Positions 52,823-61,196 of a DNA stretch of 61,196 bases are shown here, in pieces (position 1 is the first letter of the stretch; every line of letters starts with the position of its first letter). A model generated the notes under the pieces. The model saw only the letters and a program-made list of their open reading frames with translations. It did not search any database and was not told the DNA's origin. The stretch comes from an uncultured Acidimicrobiales bacterium (GTDB lineage: Bacteria > Actinomycetota > Acidimicrobiia > Acidimicrobiales > SZUA-35), in the NCBI GenBank assembly GCA_937976305.1, contig CALJSB010000044.1:1-61196 (forward strand). Reading direction: 5' to 3'. A program made the translations under genes and the position numbers.

Positions 52823-53698
52823 TCAGCCGTTGGCAGCGGCGACCGCTTCGGTTCCGAACGCTCGCAGACGGTCGAGGCCACCCGGGCCGGCAAAGAAGAA
52901 CGCCGGCACCATGGCTCGCCCGACACCCAGCTCGTTGAAGATCTCGACGCCTGCGGCGGGGTCCTTGATGTGTGTCGCGAAGAGCGCACTGACCTCAACG
53001 GCGTCGGGGGCCCGGTCGTGGTTTTCGCACTCGACCCGAAGGGCCTCGATCAGAGACTTGAGCTTGGTCGGGTCGGTCTCTCCCGGGAAGTAACCATCAG
53101 CGAGTCGTGCGGCACGTCGAATGGCCACCTCGGTGTCGCCACCGACCAGAATTGGAACGTCTGACCCCTGCACCGGCAACGGCGTGCAGCTCAAAGGATC
53201 GAAGTCAACAAACTCGCCGTGGTACTCCACGTGTTGGCCCGACCAGATGGTTCGCAACGCCTCGACATACTCATCGTTGCGTCGACCTCGCCGCTCCCAC
53301 GGAACACCAAGGGCCTCGAACTCTTCCTTCAACCAGCCGACCCCGATGCCGAGTTCGACTCGACCGTTGCTGAGGTGGTCGAGAGTGGCGATCTCTTTGG
53401 CCAACACGAGTGGGTTGCGCTGCGGCAGAATCAGAATGCAGGTTCCCAGACGGAGCGTCGGTGCCGCAGCCGCTACATAGGCGAGCCAGATGAGCGGGTC
53501 CGGAATGGGCGTGTTCTCGTCGGCTGGCACCTTGCCATCTGGTGTGTAGGGATACTTCGACTCGATCTTCGACGGGAAGATCACATGCTCGCCGCCCCAC
53601 ACGGATTCGAAGCCAACCTCCTCGGCGACCTTTGCGACCTCGAGGGCCGACTGGGGATCGGTGCCGATGCTGCTTGCAAATGCCAGTCCGAACTTCAT
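52823..53698 (-). CDS. LLM-class F420-dependent oxidoreductase
   Basis: 291 aa from ATG 53698. A luciferase-like barrel with the TIGR03619-type pattern: SVWGGEHVIFPSKIES, LGTCILILPQRNPLVLAKEI, LSNGRVELGIGVGWLKEEFE, VPWERRGRRNDEYVEALRTI and VPILVGGDTEVAIRRAARLA. F420H2-dependent reductions are the commonest role. It is downstream of the GNAT gene (12 bp) on the same strand, and both are enclosed by mirrored repeats. The stop is 8 bp from the left doublet, so the repeat could act as its terminator. Confidence 0.87.
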   Translation of the reverse strand: MKFGLAFASSIGTDPQSALEVAKVAEEVGFESVWGGEHVIFPSKIESKYPYTPDGKVPADENTPIPDPLIWLAYVAAAAPTLRLGTCILILPQRNPLVLAKEIATLDHLSNGRVELGIGVGWLKEEFEALGVPWERRGRRNDEYVEALRTIWSGQHVEYHGEFVDFDPLSCTPLPVQGSDVPILVGGDTEVAIRRAARLADGYFPGETDPTKLKSLIEALRVECENHDRAPDAVEVSALFATHIKDPAAGVEIFNELGVGRAMVPAFFFAGPGGLDRLRAFGTEAVAAANG

Positions 53699-53710
53699 CG
53701 GCCCAGAGGA

Positions 53711-54274
53711 TCACACTTTGCGTAAGCGCGCATAGGCCCACATGTCTTTCGGTTGGCCAGCAACTCGTTCCCAGCTCTTGAGGATGGCCTCTCGTTCGAA
53801 GCCGCTGCGCTCAGCGGTCTTCTGCGAAGGTACGTTCCACGGTTCGATGAACAGACTGATGCGGTCGATGTCGAGCTGCTCGAACGCCCAGGCGCTGAGC
53901 AGCTCGAGAGCAGCGGAAGCAGCGCCCTGCTTGCGTCCGCTCGGCGCAACCCAGTAGCCGATCTCTACGCGGCCCTTCCTCAGGTGTGAGATCCACAGTC
54001 CCATCTGGCCGACAGCCCGCTCTGCCTCCCGATCGACGATCGCCAGCGACCAACCTTCACCAGATGACAGCCGGAAATTCTGACGATCGATGAAGGCGAT
54101 CGCCTCGAGGTCGGAGTAGCTGTCGGGGACTGTGGTGATCGTCGGGATGAAGTCGTCAGCTGACGCTTCTTCGATCAGCGGCAGGTCATCGCGCTGAAAG
54201 GGGCGGAGCCCGAACCGATCTGCGTGAATGACCACATCGGGCAGCGGCTCACCAAACACAGCATCGATGGTCAT
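53711..54274 (-). CDS. GNAT-family N-acetyltransferase (RimJ/RimL-like)
   Basis: 187 aa from ATG 54274; the open frame continues upstream through the repeat, but those codons come from repeat sequence. RimJ/RimL-type motifs: GLRPFQRDDLPLIEEASADD, AVGQMGLWISHLRKGRVEIG followed by YWVAPSGRKQGAASAALELL (acetyl-CoA loop, R..G.A here RKQGAA), and RISLFIEPWNVPSQKTAERS then GFEREA. It acetylates an amine of a protein N-terminus, antibiotic or small molecule; the substrate is unknown. It starts 16 bp inside the right doublet. Confidence 0.85.
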   Translation of the reverse strand: MTIDAVFGEPLPDVVIHADRFGLRPFQRDDLPLIEEASADDFIPTITTVPDSYSDLEAIAFIDRQNFRLSSGEGWSLAIVDREAERAVGQMGLWISHLRKGRVEIGYWVAPSGRKQGAASAALELLSAWAFEQLDIDRISLFIEPWNVPSQKTAERSGFEREAILKSWERVAGQPKDMWAYARLRKV

Positions 54275-54289
54275 TTCCCAAGTCTCCCG

Positions 54290-54400
54290 CGTTCTGGAGG
54301 CCTCCACCGACTGTTTTGCCGGTGGGGCACTCCAGTTCAGGGAGGGTGTGCGTTCTGGAGGCGTGTGCCGGCGTTTCAGCCGGTGGGGCACTCCAGTTCG
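54290..54400. repeat. Inverted doublet of a 50-bp hairpin repeat (right side)
   Basis: Copy 3 (54290-54339) is the reverse complement of copy 2 with few changes. Copy 4 (54351-54400) is the reverse complement of copy 1 with only two differences. So the order 1-2 on the left becomes 2'-1' on the right: a mirrored terminal inverted repeat flanking about 1.5 kb. Confidence 0.85.
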
Positions 54401-54425
54401 GGGTGAGCGGGGGGAGACGGCGGGG

Positions 54426-56078
54426 TCAGCCGGTGGTGGTGGTTGACTCGCCGTCGGGGTCGTCTGACTCTGGGTCGGCGTCCGGGTCGACGGTGGTGGT
54501 GGTCACGAGCTGGCGTTGGGTGAAGAAGACGTTGACCTCGAACTCCTCGCCGTTGACCTCATGCAGCGAGTCCACAAGCTCGGTGATCTCGGGCTCGGCG
54601 AGGCCGATGAACTCGATCAAGGCTCGCTCGCCATCGAAATCGAAGCTCTCCAGCACCAACGAGCTGTCGGCGGCGGCAAACGCCTCTACCTCGCTACGCA
54701 TCTGCAACGCCAGAACTTCCTGTGGCGTTGGTGTCGTGACGCCCGGGGTGACGACCTGACGTTCAATCCAGTTCAGCCGCACGGCGAGCACTTGCTCGAG
54801 CGCCGCATCGAGGCGTTCCTCAAGATCGGTCAGGGATGGCGGTTCACCCACGCCCGCGGCATCAACTCGCACCACGTTGTCGATGATCAAGATCTTGTCG
54901 AGCTCGTAGTCGAGGCCTTCACCGTTTTCGTCGAGCCACATCGTGACGACCTGCTCGACTTCTGAAGCGAGGATCTGTTCGTCGGTCAATGCGGTCGTTG
55001 TTGTCGCCTCGGTCGTTGTGGTGAGCGCTCGTTCGATGCGATCCCAGCGCACCGAAACGGCGATGCCCTCACCAAAAGCACTCTGCAATCGATCAACGAC
55101 CAACTCTTGATCGATCGGTGACTCGAAGCTTCTGACCTCGACGAGGATGCGGCCCTCATCAAGACGATCGAGATCGACCTCGCGATCTTCGTCGATGTCT
55201 CCCAACCAGGCATCGACAATGTCGTTTGCCTCGATCTGGCGGTTGGTTGCTTCGACAGCAGTTTGTGAGGCCCGATAGAGCGGGAGCGCGATCGCCACCA
55301 CGAGGGCGATCACGATGATCTTCGACAAGAGCAGCCGCTTGCCCTGGGAGGCCAGGCGCCGTGGCGGCACGAACCCGGTCAGGATGAACACGATGACGCT
55401 GGCCGAGATGATCGCGGCGAGGTTGGTCATGTAGAGCAGGAGGGCGCCTCGGGCGTAGCTCTGGTTGCCCGCTTCGAGCGCGATGCCAACGGTGCCGAGC
55501 GGAGGCACGAGAGCAACAGCGACAGCGACGCCCGGAAGCGCAGCCGATGCATCTTTTCGGACCGTGGCGTATGAACCGGCCGCTCCAGCGCCAAGCGCCA
55601 CAACCAGGTCGCGAATGTCTGGCTTGGTGCGAGACACGACCTCGTTCGGTAGCGGACCATCCGGCACGAAGAACCGGGCCAGCACGTAGCTGAGCCCGAT
55701 ACACCACGCCGTTGCGAGCAGCACCTTGCCGAGGAATCTGAACGACTTGCGGAACAGCGCCATTGACATGCACGCAGCAGTAGCCAGCACTGGACCCATC
55801 AACGGCGCGAGCAGCATGGCGCCGATCACAACGGCCGCTGAGTTGGCCGACAAGCCCATGACGGCGACGATCACCGACAGCGTCAGCATCACGGTGAACC
55901 GGAACGCCCAGTGCTCGGTGCGACTGATTGCGAGGTCAGAAAGGACTCGGCGCCGTTCCTCGGGTTCGAGGTGGTTATGCCACCACGCCCGCCCCGGAAG
56001 CGGCTTCAGCGGGTCGGATGAGCCTGTTGATGGCGATCCGACGTCCCCCGCGTCAGGTTCTTTCTCGGTCACCGCCAT
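54426..56078 (-). CDS. DUF389-family membrane protein
   Basis: 550 aa from ATG 56078. The N-terminal half has the DUF389/TIGR00341 core: LSVIVAVMGLSANSAAVVIG followed by AMLLAPLMGPVLATA, SYATVRKDASAALPGVAVAV followed by ALVPPLGTVGIAL, and YMTNLAAIISASVIVFILTG. The C-terminal 280 residues are soluble, acidic and Thr-rich (ending in ESTTTTG), with repeated beta/alpha segments (a longer tail than in many members). A transport or sensing role is uncertain. Convergent repeats lie just downstream. Confidence 0.88.
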   Translation of the reverse strand: MAVTEKEPDAGDVGSPSTGSSDPLKPLPGRAWWHNHLEPEERRRVLSDLAISRTEHWAFRFTVMLTLSVIVAVMGLSANSAAVVIGAMLLAPLMGPVLATAACMSMALFRKSFRFLGKVLLATAWCIGLSYVLARFFVPDGPLPNEVVSRTKPDIRDLVVALGAGAAGSYATVRKDASAALPGVAVAVALVPPLGTVGIALEAGNQSYARGALLLYMTNLAAIISASVIVFILTGFVPPRRLASQGKRLLLSKIIVIALVVAIALPLYRASQTAVEATNRQIEANDIVDAWLGDIDEDREVDLDRLDEGRILVEVRSFESPIDQELVVDRLQSAFGEGIAVSVRWDRIERALTTTTEATTTTALTDEQILASEVEQVVTMWLDENGEGLDYELDKILIIDNVVRVDAAGVGEPPSLTDLEERLDAALEQVLAVRLNWIERQVVTPGVTTPTPQEVLALQMRSEVEAFAAADSSLVLESFDFDGERALIEFIGLAEPEITELVDSLHEVNGEEFEVNVFFTQRQLVTTTTVDPDADPESDDPDGESTTTTG

Positions 56079-56098
56079 GAACTAACTGTAGAGAGCAG

Positions 56099-57907
56099 TT
56101 ACCCGAGAGATGCGTACCACCCCGCCAGAACGTCGAACGCGAGCTTTCGCTCGCCTTCCTCACTGACGAGGCCTTTCCGGTTGTACCCATCCTGGATGCC
56201 AGGGAGTACGCGGAGCGGTGTGCGGAAGTCCTTCAGAATCCAGGGCGACAGACCGGCGCAATCCTCGGTTCTCGCAATCATCTCGATCTGAGCTCGGTAG
56301 ACGGCAGCCTGAAACTCTTCGGTCCAGATCTCGTTCTCGTCGCCGTGATGGCCATATTTCGCACCCGCGCCGAGTTCGCTGAAGATGATCGGCTTGCCGA
56401 ATTCAGACGTCCAGGTTGTCTCGGCCATCGATTCTCGTGATGCGTAGTACCAACCCATGTATTGGTTGACGCCAATGACGTCGACGTGTTCGCCAAGAGG
56501 GTCGTCGATGTGGACGGCCGGATCGTTGCTCGGCAACGTGAGCAGCGCAGCTGTGGTGAGCCGGGTGGGATCGAGTTCGCGGAAGCGGGTGAGGATGGAT
56601 CCAATGAAGGCCTGGCGTTCCGGCCCTGGCAACGTCTCGTTTGCGGCGGACCACAGCACGACGCTGGCCCGGCTGCGATCTCGACGAACCAGCTCGGCGG
56701 CTTGCTCGAGCGCATTCTGGGTTGTGTCGGGATTGTCGAACTCGATGCCCCAGTACACCGGTAGCTCACCCCACACGAGCAGGCCGCGGCGATCGGCCTC
56801 GGCCACCATCGCCTCGTCGTGTTGGTAGTGGCCGAGCCGCACGAAGTTGGCATTCAGATCGGAGGCCCAGCCCAGAAGCGTCTCGGCATCTTCGGCACCG
56901 GCGGCCCGACGTCCACCACTCGGCGCCTCGGCGTGGAGCGAGATGCCCTTCAGGTAGATCGGTTCGCCGTTGAGCACGATCTTGTTGCCGTCGGTGGCGA
57001 TCGTGCGTAGGCCGACGTCGGCCCCGAGTTGATCAACCACATCGCCGGAGCGGGTGAGCGTCCAGGTGACGGGGTGCAGCGTTGGGTTGTTGGGGCTCCA
57101 CCGTTCGAGCGCTGCCACTTCGTCGTGAGCGACGGTGACCGCATGCTCCGCTCCGGTGAGCGCCTCTTCAACCACGGTGTCGCCCGCGACGGTGATGGTG
57201 AGGTGGAGGTTCGTCGTGTCGCCATCTACCTCGACACCGCCAACAAGCGAGCCATCAGCTGCCATGGTGAGCCATGCGTCGATGAGCGCGGTTGCGGGGA
57301 CGGTGACGAGATCAACAGAGCGATGGATGCCGCCGAAGTTCCACCAGTCAGAGCGCATCGCCGGGATGCGTTGCGGTTCGCGCCGGTTGTCGACCTGCAC
57401 AACGAGTGAGTGAGTGCCGACACCGAGCCGACCTGTCACCTCAACGGAAAACGGCCCAAAGCCGCCGACGTGGGTTGCAAGCTCCTCACCATCGAGAAAG
57501 ACCCGTGACGTGTGGTTGACCGCACCGAAGTGCAAGAACTGCCGCTCGTCCTCGGCCGCAACCTGCGATGCGCTCACCTCGACCAAGCGGCGATACCAGA
57601 CAGCACCCTCGTAGTAGAGGAGCTCCGGGTGCTGGGTGTTCCAGTCGCCCGGCACCTGCAGCTCGAGCGAGGTGTCGAAGTCGTACTCGACGCGATCAGC
57701 GGGATGTCTCGGCTTGAAATCGCGATAGAAGCCTTGCTTGTTGCGTTCACCGAGGATGTTGATCAAGCCCGTGTCGTACGGGTCGAGAATGGCGCGCCAT
57801 GTGCCGTCGAGCGAGTGGACTTGACCAGCGGCTCGGCGGCCAGCCAGGTTCGTGAGGCGGCTGATGCCCTGACTCTTGGTGGCTTGGCTCCACGACGTGT
57901 CCATCAT
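56099..57907 (-). CDS. Glycoside hydrolase family 2 (beta-glucuronidase/galactosidase-like)
   Basis: 602 aa from ATG 57907. The GH2 plan is evident: sugar-binding jelly roll (DGTWRAILDPYDTGL, YYEGAVWYRRLVEV, FLHFGAVNHTSRVFLDGEEL), Ig-like domain, then TIM barrel with KGISLHAEAPSGGRR, NFVRLGHYQHDEAM, acid/base VVLWSAANETLPGPE (NE) and nucleophile PIIFSELGAGAKYGHHG (E). It is closest to beta-glucuronidases in length and in the WNEF/SELG layout. No signal peptide, so it probably acts in the cytoplasm. The sugar specificity is inferred only. Confidence 0.88.
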   Translation of the reverse strand: MMDTSWSQATKSQGISRLTNLAGRRAAGQVHSLDGTWRAILDPYDTGLINILGERNKQGFYRDFKPRHPADRVEYDFDTSLELQVPGDWNTQHPELLYYEGAVWYRRLVEVSASQVAAEDERQFLHFGAVNHTSRVFLDGEELATHVGGFGPFSVEVTGRLGVGTHSLVVQVDNRREPQRIPAMRSDWWNFGGIHRSVDLVTVPATALIDAWLTMAADGSLVGGVEVDGDTTNLHLTITVAGDTVVEEALTGAEHAVTVAHDEVAALERWSPNNPTLHPVTWTLTRSGDVVDQLGADVGLRTIATDGNKIVLNGEPIYLKGISLHAEAPSGGRRAAGAEDAETLLGWASDLNANFVRLGHYQHDEAMVAEADRRGLLVWGELPVYWGIEFDNPDTTQNALEQAAELVRRDRSRASVVLWSAANETLPGPERQAFIGSILTRFRELDPTRLTTAALLTLPSNDPAVHIDDPLGEHVDVIGVNQYMGWYYASRESMAETTWTSEFGKPIIFSELGAGAKYGHHGDENEIWTEEFQAAVYRAQIEMIARTEDCAGLSPWILKDFRTPLRVLPGIQDGYNRKGLVSEEGERKLAFDVLAGWYASLG

Positions 57908-57930
57908 GGAGAGCGACGTTACGGCTGGCC

Positions 57931-58692
57931 TCAGGCAGTGTCGAGTTTGCGGAAGCCCTCGGCGAGTCGACCCTTCGGCAGCCCGGCTTGTTCAGCAATC
58001 GACTCGCCCCACTCCCGCATCATTACGGGGATGCGCTCGGGGGTTTGCATCTGGCTCTCGTGGCACAACAGCGCTTCGATCTTGGCGTCGAAGGTGTCGG
58101 TGATGTCGACGAACTGATCGGCGTCTGGGCCACCGACGATCCACACCTCTGGCACCGTGTGAGGCTCGAGGCCCTGGTCGGTGAAGAGATCGGGGTGGGC
58201 GAACTCGTTGCGACTGTCCGGGTAGACCGCGCACATCACCGCCTCGCCAGTCGCGGTGTGATCAGGGTGGCTGCCGTAGATGCGCTCGAAGTTGCGGACT
58301 GGCGACTGGGTGACCACGCGGTCGGGCCGAACGATGCGAATGACCCTGCTGAGCTGTTTTCGCAGCTCGAGCGTCACCTCAACTGCGCCATCAGGAAAGC
58401 CCAACCAGTGCAGCTCGGTGACACCCACAACCTTTGCTGCGGCTGTCTGCTCTTCCCGGCGAATCTCCGCCATTCGCTCGCGAGAGATCGTGTTGTCGGA
58501 CCCACCGGCTTGGCCGTCGGTGACGAGGCAGTAGACAACGTTGTGCCCTTGGGCTGTCAACGCTGCGGTCGTGCCGGCGCAGCCAAAGTCGAGATCGTCG
58601 GGGTGAGCGGCGATGCAGAGCACGGTCTGGGGGCCTTCTTCAGACTGTGGGCCCTCTTCAGAGAGCGCGGCCTCGGACGACGATTCGGTCAT
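57931..58692 (-). CDS. PIG-L/LmbE-family deacetylase
   Basis: 253 aa from ATG 58692. Zinc-binding AHPDDLDFGCAGT near residue 30, then YCLVTDGQAGG, RREEQTAAAKVVGVTELHWL followed by GFPDG, SPVRNFERIYGSHPDHTATG (second His) and DITDTFDAKIEALLCHESQM. The family includes MshB and Mca-type mycothiol enzymes and N-acetylglucosamine deacetylases. The extra Ser/Glu-rich N-terminal 20 residues are odd. Just downstream of the start of the GH2 gene, so a sugar amide substrate is possible. Confidence 0.88.
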   Translation of the reverse strand: MTESSSEAALSEEGPQSEEGPQTVLCIAAHPDDLDFGCAGTTAALTAQGHNVVYCLVTDGQAGGSDNTISRERMAEIRREEQTAAAKVVGVTELHWLGFPDGAVEVTLELRKQLSRVIRIVRPDRVVTQSPVRNFERIYGSHPDHTATGEAVMCAVYPDSRNEFAHPDLFTDQGLEPHTVPEVWIVGGPDADQFVDITDTFDAKIEALLCHESQMQTPERIPVMMREWGESIAEQAGLPKGRLAEGFRKLDTA

Positions 58693-58732
58693 GGGCCCAC
58701 GCTAGCGAGCGGAGTTGGGCCACACTGAACCG

Positions 58733-59155
58733 ATGGGAACGATGAGTGCTGAGGACCGTCAGGCCTATTTGGCAAAGCCCCACGTCGGAGTGATGGCCAT
58801 CGAGTCGCCGGGCCGTGGCCCCCTCGCGGTACCGATTTGGTACGCCTACGAACCTGGCGGAGACGTCACGATCCTGACGCACCCCGAGTCGATGAAAGCC
58901 AAGCTGCTCGACGACGCTGGGCGGTTCAGTCTGTGCGTGCAGACCGAGACGCTGCCGTACAAATACGTCATGGTGGAGGGCCCTGTGATCGAGCGCCGTA
59001 GCTGCGATGTCGAGGCAGACGCACGCCCGATGGCTCACCGCTATCTCGGTCAGGACATGGGCGACGACTACATCGGCAGTGGCGAAGACAGCTCGAGCGT
59101 GGTCTACGTGATGCGTCCGGAACGCTGGTACTCGGTCGATTACGGCATCGAGTAG
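58733..59155 (+). CDS. PPOX-class pyridoxamine 5'-phosphate oxidase-like protein
   Basis: About 140 aa from ATG 58733 (ATG 58742 possible). A split-barrel flavin/F420-binding fold: RQAYLAKPHVGVMAIESPGR followed by GPLAVPIWYAYEPGGDV, ESMKAKLLDDAGRFSLCVQT and KYVMVEGPVIE. Such small proteins reduce or oxidise substrates with FMN or F420. Divergent from the deacetylase gene (40-bp gap). Confidence 0.85.
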   Translation: MGTMSAEDRQAYLAKPHVGVMAIESPGRGPLAVPIWYAYEPGGDVTILTHPESMKAKLLDDAGRFSLCVQTETLPYKYVMVEGPVIERRSCDVEADARPMAHRYLGQDMGDDYIGSGEDSSSVVYVMRPERWYSVDYGIE

Positions 59156-59246
59156 GGCCCGAGTTGACCCAAGACGAACGAAAAACGGCCCCAAAACGGG
59201 CTGAACGCCCCTGGTTGTTGGTGCCAATCTCCGGCACACTGATTTC

Positions 59247-60011
59247 GTGACGTCCGTCACTGCACCTCGCCGACCGGCGAATCCGATCCTCGAGCTTCGA
59301 TCTCCCGTTGAATTTTGGGCGTTTGTGGCTTCGAATCCGCTGCTCCGGCTCGCGCCGAAGGGCAGCGGTCGACCCGTGCTGGTGTTACCGGGATTCACCG
59401 CGACCGACGTGAGCACGATGCCGCTCCGCACGGTGTTGCGTCAGCTCAAGCATGAGCCCGTCGGCTGGGGTCTCGGACGCAATATGGGACCGACCACCGA
59501 GAAGCTGGTGGGTGTTCGGGAGCTGCTCGAACAGATGGTGGACGATGCGGGTGGGCCGGTACCGATCGTGGGTTGGTCGCTCGGTGGCGTGTACGCCCGG
59601 CTCGTGGCCCAGGAGCACCCCGATCTGGTCGAACAGGTGATCAGCCTTGGCAGCCCGTTCAACTTTGGCGCCCGGGAGCAAAGCACGCTGACACCGCTGT
59701 GGGATTACCTGGCGAGTCGGACCGAGTTCGTGCGCGATGCCGACAACGTCGATCTCGATCAGATCCCCGTGCCCTCGACCTCGGTCTTCACCCGGTCAGA
59801 CGGCGTGGTGGCGTGGCGAAGCTGCGTGCAATCAGAGGGCCCGTTTGCCGAGAACGTCGAAGTGCGGGGCAGCCATATGGGCCTCGGCGTCAACGTGTCA
59901 GTTGCGATCGTGCTTGCCGATCGGCTGGCCAACGGTGCCAACAACTGGGAGCCTTTCACCCCCCGAACCCGAATCAACTGGCTCTTCCCCCGACAACGCA
60001 CCACCTCGTAG
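59247..60011 (+). CDS. Alpha/beta-hydrolase (lipase-like)
   Basis: 254 aa from GTG 59247. PVLVLPGFTATDVSTMPLRT (oxyanion region), WGLGRNMGPT, the elbow PVPIVGWSLGGVYARLVAQE (Ser), and ISLGSPFNFG, typical of triacylglycerol-lipase-like PHA/wax hydrolases. The Asp is probably in TRSDGVVAW and the His in VEVRGSHMGLGVNVSV. The following gene is a wax ester/triacylglycerol synthase (40-bp gap), so a storage-lipid role is likely. Confidence 0.85.
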   Translation: MTSVTAPRRPANPILELRSPVEFWAFVASNPLLRLAPKGSGRPVLVLPGFTATDVSTMPLRTVLRQLKHEPVGWGLGRNMGPTTEKLVGVRELLEQMVDDAGGPVPIVGWSLGGVYARLVAQEHPDLVEQVISLGSPFNFGAREQSTLTPLWDYLASRTEFVRDADNVDLDQIPVPSTSVFTRSDGVVAWRSCVQSEGPFAENVEVRGSHMGLGVNVSVAIVLADRLANGANNWEPFTPRTRINWLFPRQRTTS

Positions 60012-60051
60012 GGGTTACACACACAACGTCACGACAGCAGGCAAGGCGGAC

Positions 60052-61196
60052 ATGAAACAACTGACCGGACTCGACTCCACCTTCTTGACCATGGAGAGTT
60101 CGACGACGGTCGGGCACGTGACGGGTGTGCTGGTCCTCGACACGTCGACATCTCCCGAGCCGTGGACGTTTGAACGCTTTCGCCGTCACTTGTTGTCGCG
60201 CATTCCGCTGCTCACGCCCTTCACTCAGCAGCTCGTGGAGGTGCCGCTCGGGCTCGATCGCCCGTATTGGATTGACGCACCCAACTTCGACCTCGACTAC
60301 CACCTTCGTCACGTTGCCGTGCCCGGTGACGAGAGCGAGGTCGCCTTTGCCGAACTGGTTGCTCGCATTCATGCTCGCCCTCTCGACCGCAGCCGACCTC
60401 TCTGGGAGTGCTACGTCGTCGACGGGTTGCCCGACAACAAGTCCGGGCTGATCACCAAGGTGCACCACGCCGCGATCGATGGCATTTCAGGCCAGGAGCT
60501 GCTTGCTTGCCTTGTTGATCTTGAAGCCGACGCGCCGGTGCCAGACGAAGTTGACGAGTGGGTGTCGCCGGCGGCGAAGACTCCCGACGATGTGATGGCT
60601 CGAGCCATGCTCTCGTTGGCGACCTCCCCGTATCGCATGGTGAAGGCAGGCATCACGATCGGTCGGTCGTTACCGATCCTCGGGCAGCTGCTCGAGGCGG
60701 TCGACACAACAGGCAAGCAGGGTCGGTCTGACTCGTTCGTCGACTCGGTGGCCAATCGAGTGTCAGCCCCCTCGACGCCCTTCAACAAAACCATTGGCCC
60801 ACACCGCCGTTGGGCCTACGTGTCGGTACCACTCGATGATGTGAAGGCGATCAAGAACGAGCTCGGTCTCACGGTGAACGACGTGGTGCTTGGCTTGGTC
60901 AGCGGTGTGCTTCGTCGTTGGCTCGAAGAGAACGGTGGCATTCCGGAGCGTTCGTTGTCGGCCATGGTGCCGCTCTCGGTGCGCAAGGAGGGCTCAGAGT
61001 CGTTTGGCAATCACATCTCGGGCACGGTCGCAACGCTGGCCAGCAACTTGGATGATCCGCTCGAGCGGCTCCAGGTGATTCACGAGGGCATGGCCGTGGC
61101 CAAACAGTCCCAAGATGCGATGCCGGCCGAGATTCTGACCGACATCACCCAGGTGGCACCGCCAGCGGTGGCGGCGCTCGCCTCTCGCTTGATTGC
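60052..61196 (+). CDS. Wax ester synthase/diacylglycerol acyltransferase (partial)
   Basis: The gene begins at ATG 60052 and runs off the right edge after about 381 codons; a full WS/DGAT is about 460-480 aa. The N-terminus MKQLTGLDSTFLTMESSTTV is canonical. The catalytic motif HHxxxDG is present (KVHHAAIDGISG), and the ND-type block follows (LGLTVNDVVLGLVSGVLRRW). It esterifies diacylglycerol or fatty alcohol with acyl-CoA to make storage lipid at the membrane. It pairs with the upstream lipase-like hydrolase. It is probably complete beyond the window. Confidence 0.93.
   Translation, partial: MKQLTGLDSTFLTMESSTTVGHVTGVLVLDTSTSPEPWTFERFRRHLLSRIPLLTPFTQQLVEVPLGLDRPYWIDAPNFDLDYHLRHVAVPGDESEVAFAELVARIHARPLDRSRPLWECYVVDGLPDNKSGLITKVHHAAIDGISGQELLACLVDLEADAPVPDEVDEWVSPAAKTPDDVMARAMLSLATSPYRMVKAGITIGRSLPILGQLLEAVDTTGKQGRSDSFVDSVANRVSAPSTPFNKTIGPHRRWAYVSVPLDDVKAIKNELGLTVNDVVLGLVSGVLRRWLEENGGIPERSLSAMVPLSVRKEGSESFGNHISGTVATLASNLDDPLERLQVIHEGMAVAKQSQDAMPAEILTDITQVAPPAVAALASRLI

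Noticed and set aside
54275..54391. N-terminal extension of the GNAT protein into the repeats
   Set aside because: Those codons are translations of the hairpin repeat; the mirrored left doublet gives a similar artefactual reading on the other strand.
60006..60031. Possible further copy of the AGGGGTCAGGT repeat (AGGGGTTACACACACAACGT)
   Set aside because: Only partial similarity and no hairpin partner; could be a decayed copy but not supportable.

Overview
The window looks like chromosomal DNA of a high-GC actinobacterium, most likely of the class Acidimicrobiia (Ilumatobacter-like). The best evidence is the fhaA-fhaB-pstP-rodA-pbpA-pknB cell-wall and division cluster with a pabA/trpG-type gene and crgA beside it. 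Supporting signs are several LLM-class F420-type oxidoreductases, a PPOX-type flavin/F420 protein, a PAC2 protein and a WS/DGAT acyltransferase, with frequent GTG starts. The genus is an inference, because there is no rRNA here.

Bases 1 to about 15170 are an accessory island. The left edge holds the right end of an IS256-family insertion sequence. Next come a large secreted protein with RTX-like Asp/Gly repeats and a C-terminal NucA/NucB-like nuclease domain, coupled to a SUKH-type immunity gene; two convergent genes (phosphoribosyltransferase-like and RecB/Fe-S nuclease-like) that are both cut at the same point near 4965; a P-loop/HTH gene pair; a tandem duplication of an unknown gene; and a module of two paralogous recombinase-like proteins, an XRE regulator and a DDE transposase-like protein. 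The island stops at a tRNA-Leu(CAG) gene (15171-15254, minus strand), a classical integration boundary.

From 15314 the content is core. The FHA/phosphatase/RodA/PBP/PknB operon is followed by an SGNH hydrolase, the glutamine amidotransferase subunit, crgA, and a spacer with three DnaA-box-like sites. Then come fatty-acid genes (thiolase, acyl-CoA synthetase), a degenerate GGDEF/EAL signalling protein with a possible structured RNA upstream, envelope proteins, a dehydrogenase/metallo-hydrolase pair, PAC2, a class III aminotransferase, a fused HyuA-HyuB hydantoinase coupled to an AlkC-like protein, a hydrolase and beta-propeller pair, aroC, ferredoxin, an LLM oxidoreductase, trpB2, an OmpA-like protein with an FAH-family enzyme, a second LLM gene with a GNAT gene, a DUF389 membrane protein, a GH2 glycosidase, a PIG-L deacetylase, a PPOX protein, a lipase-like hydrolase and a WS/DGAT cut by the window end.

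Several families of dispersed palindromic repeats punctuate the core half. They include a hairpin built on AGGGGTCAGGT, an inverted repeat of about 100 bp around the 43.8-46.0 kb gene pair, and a mirrored doublet of 50-bp repeats around the LLM/GNAT pair at 52.7-54.4 kb. The best candidates for something new are the NucB-type toxin/SUKH pair, the recombinase-like/XRE/DDE module, and the repeat-bounded two-gene cassettes.
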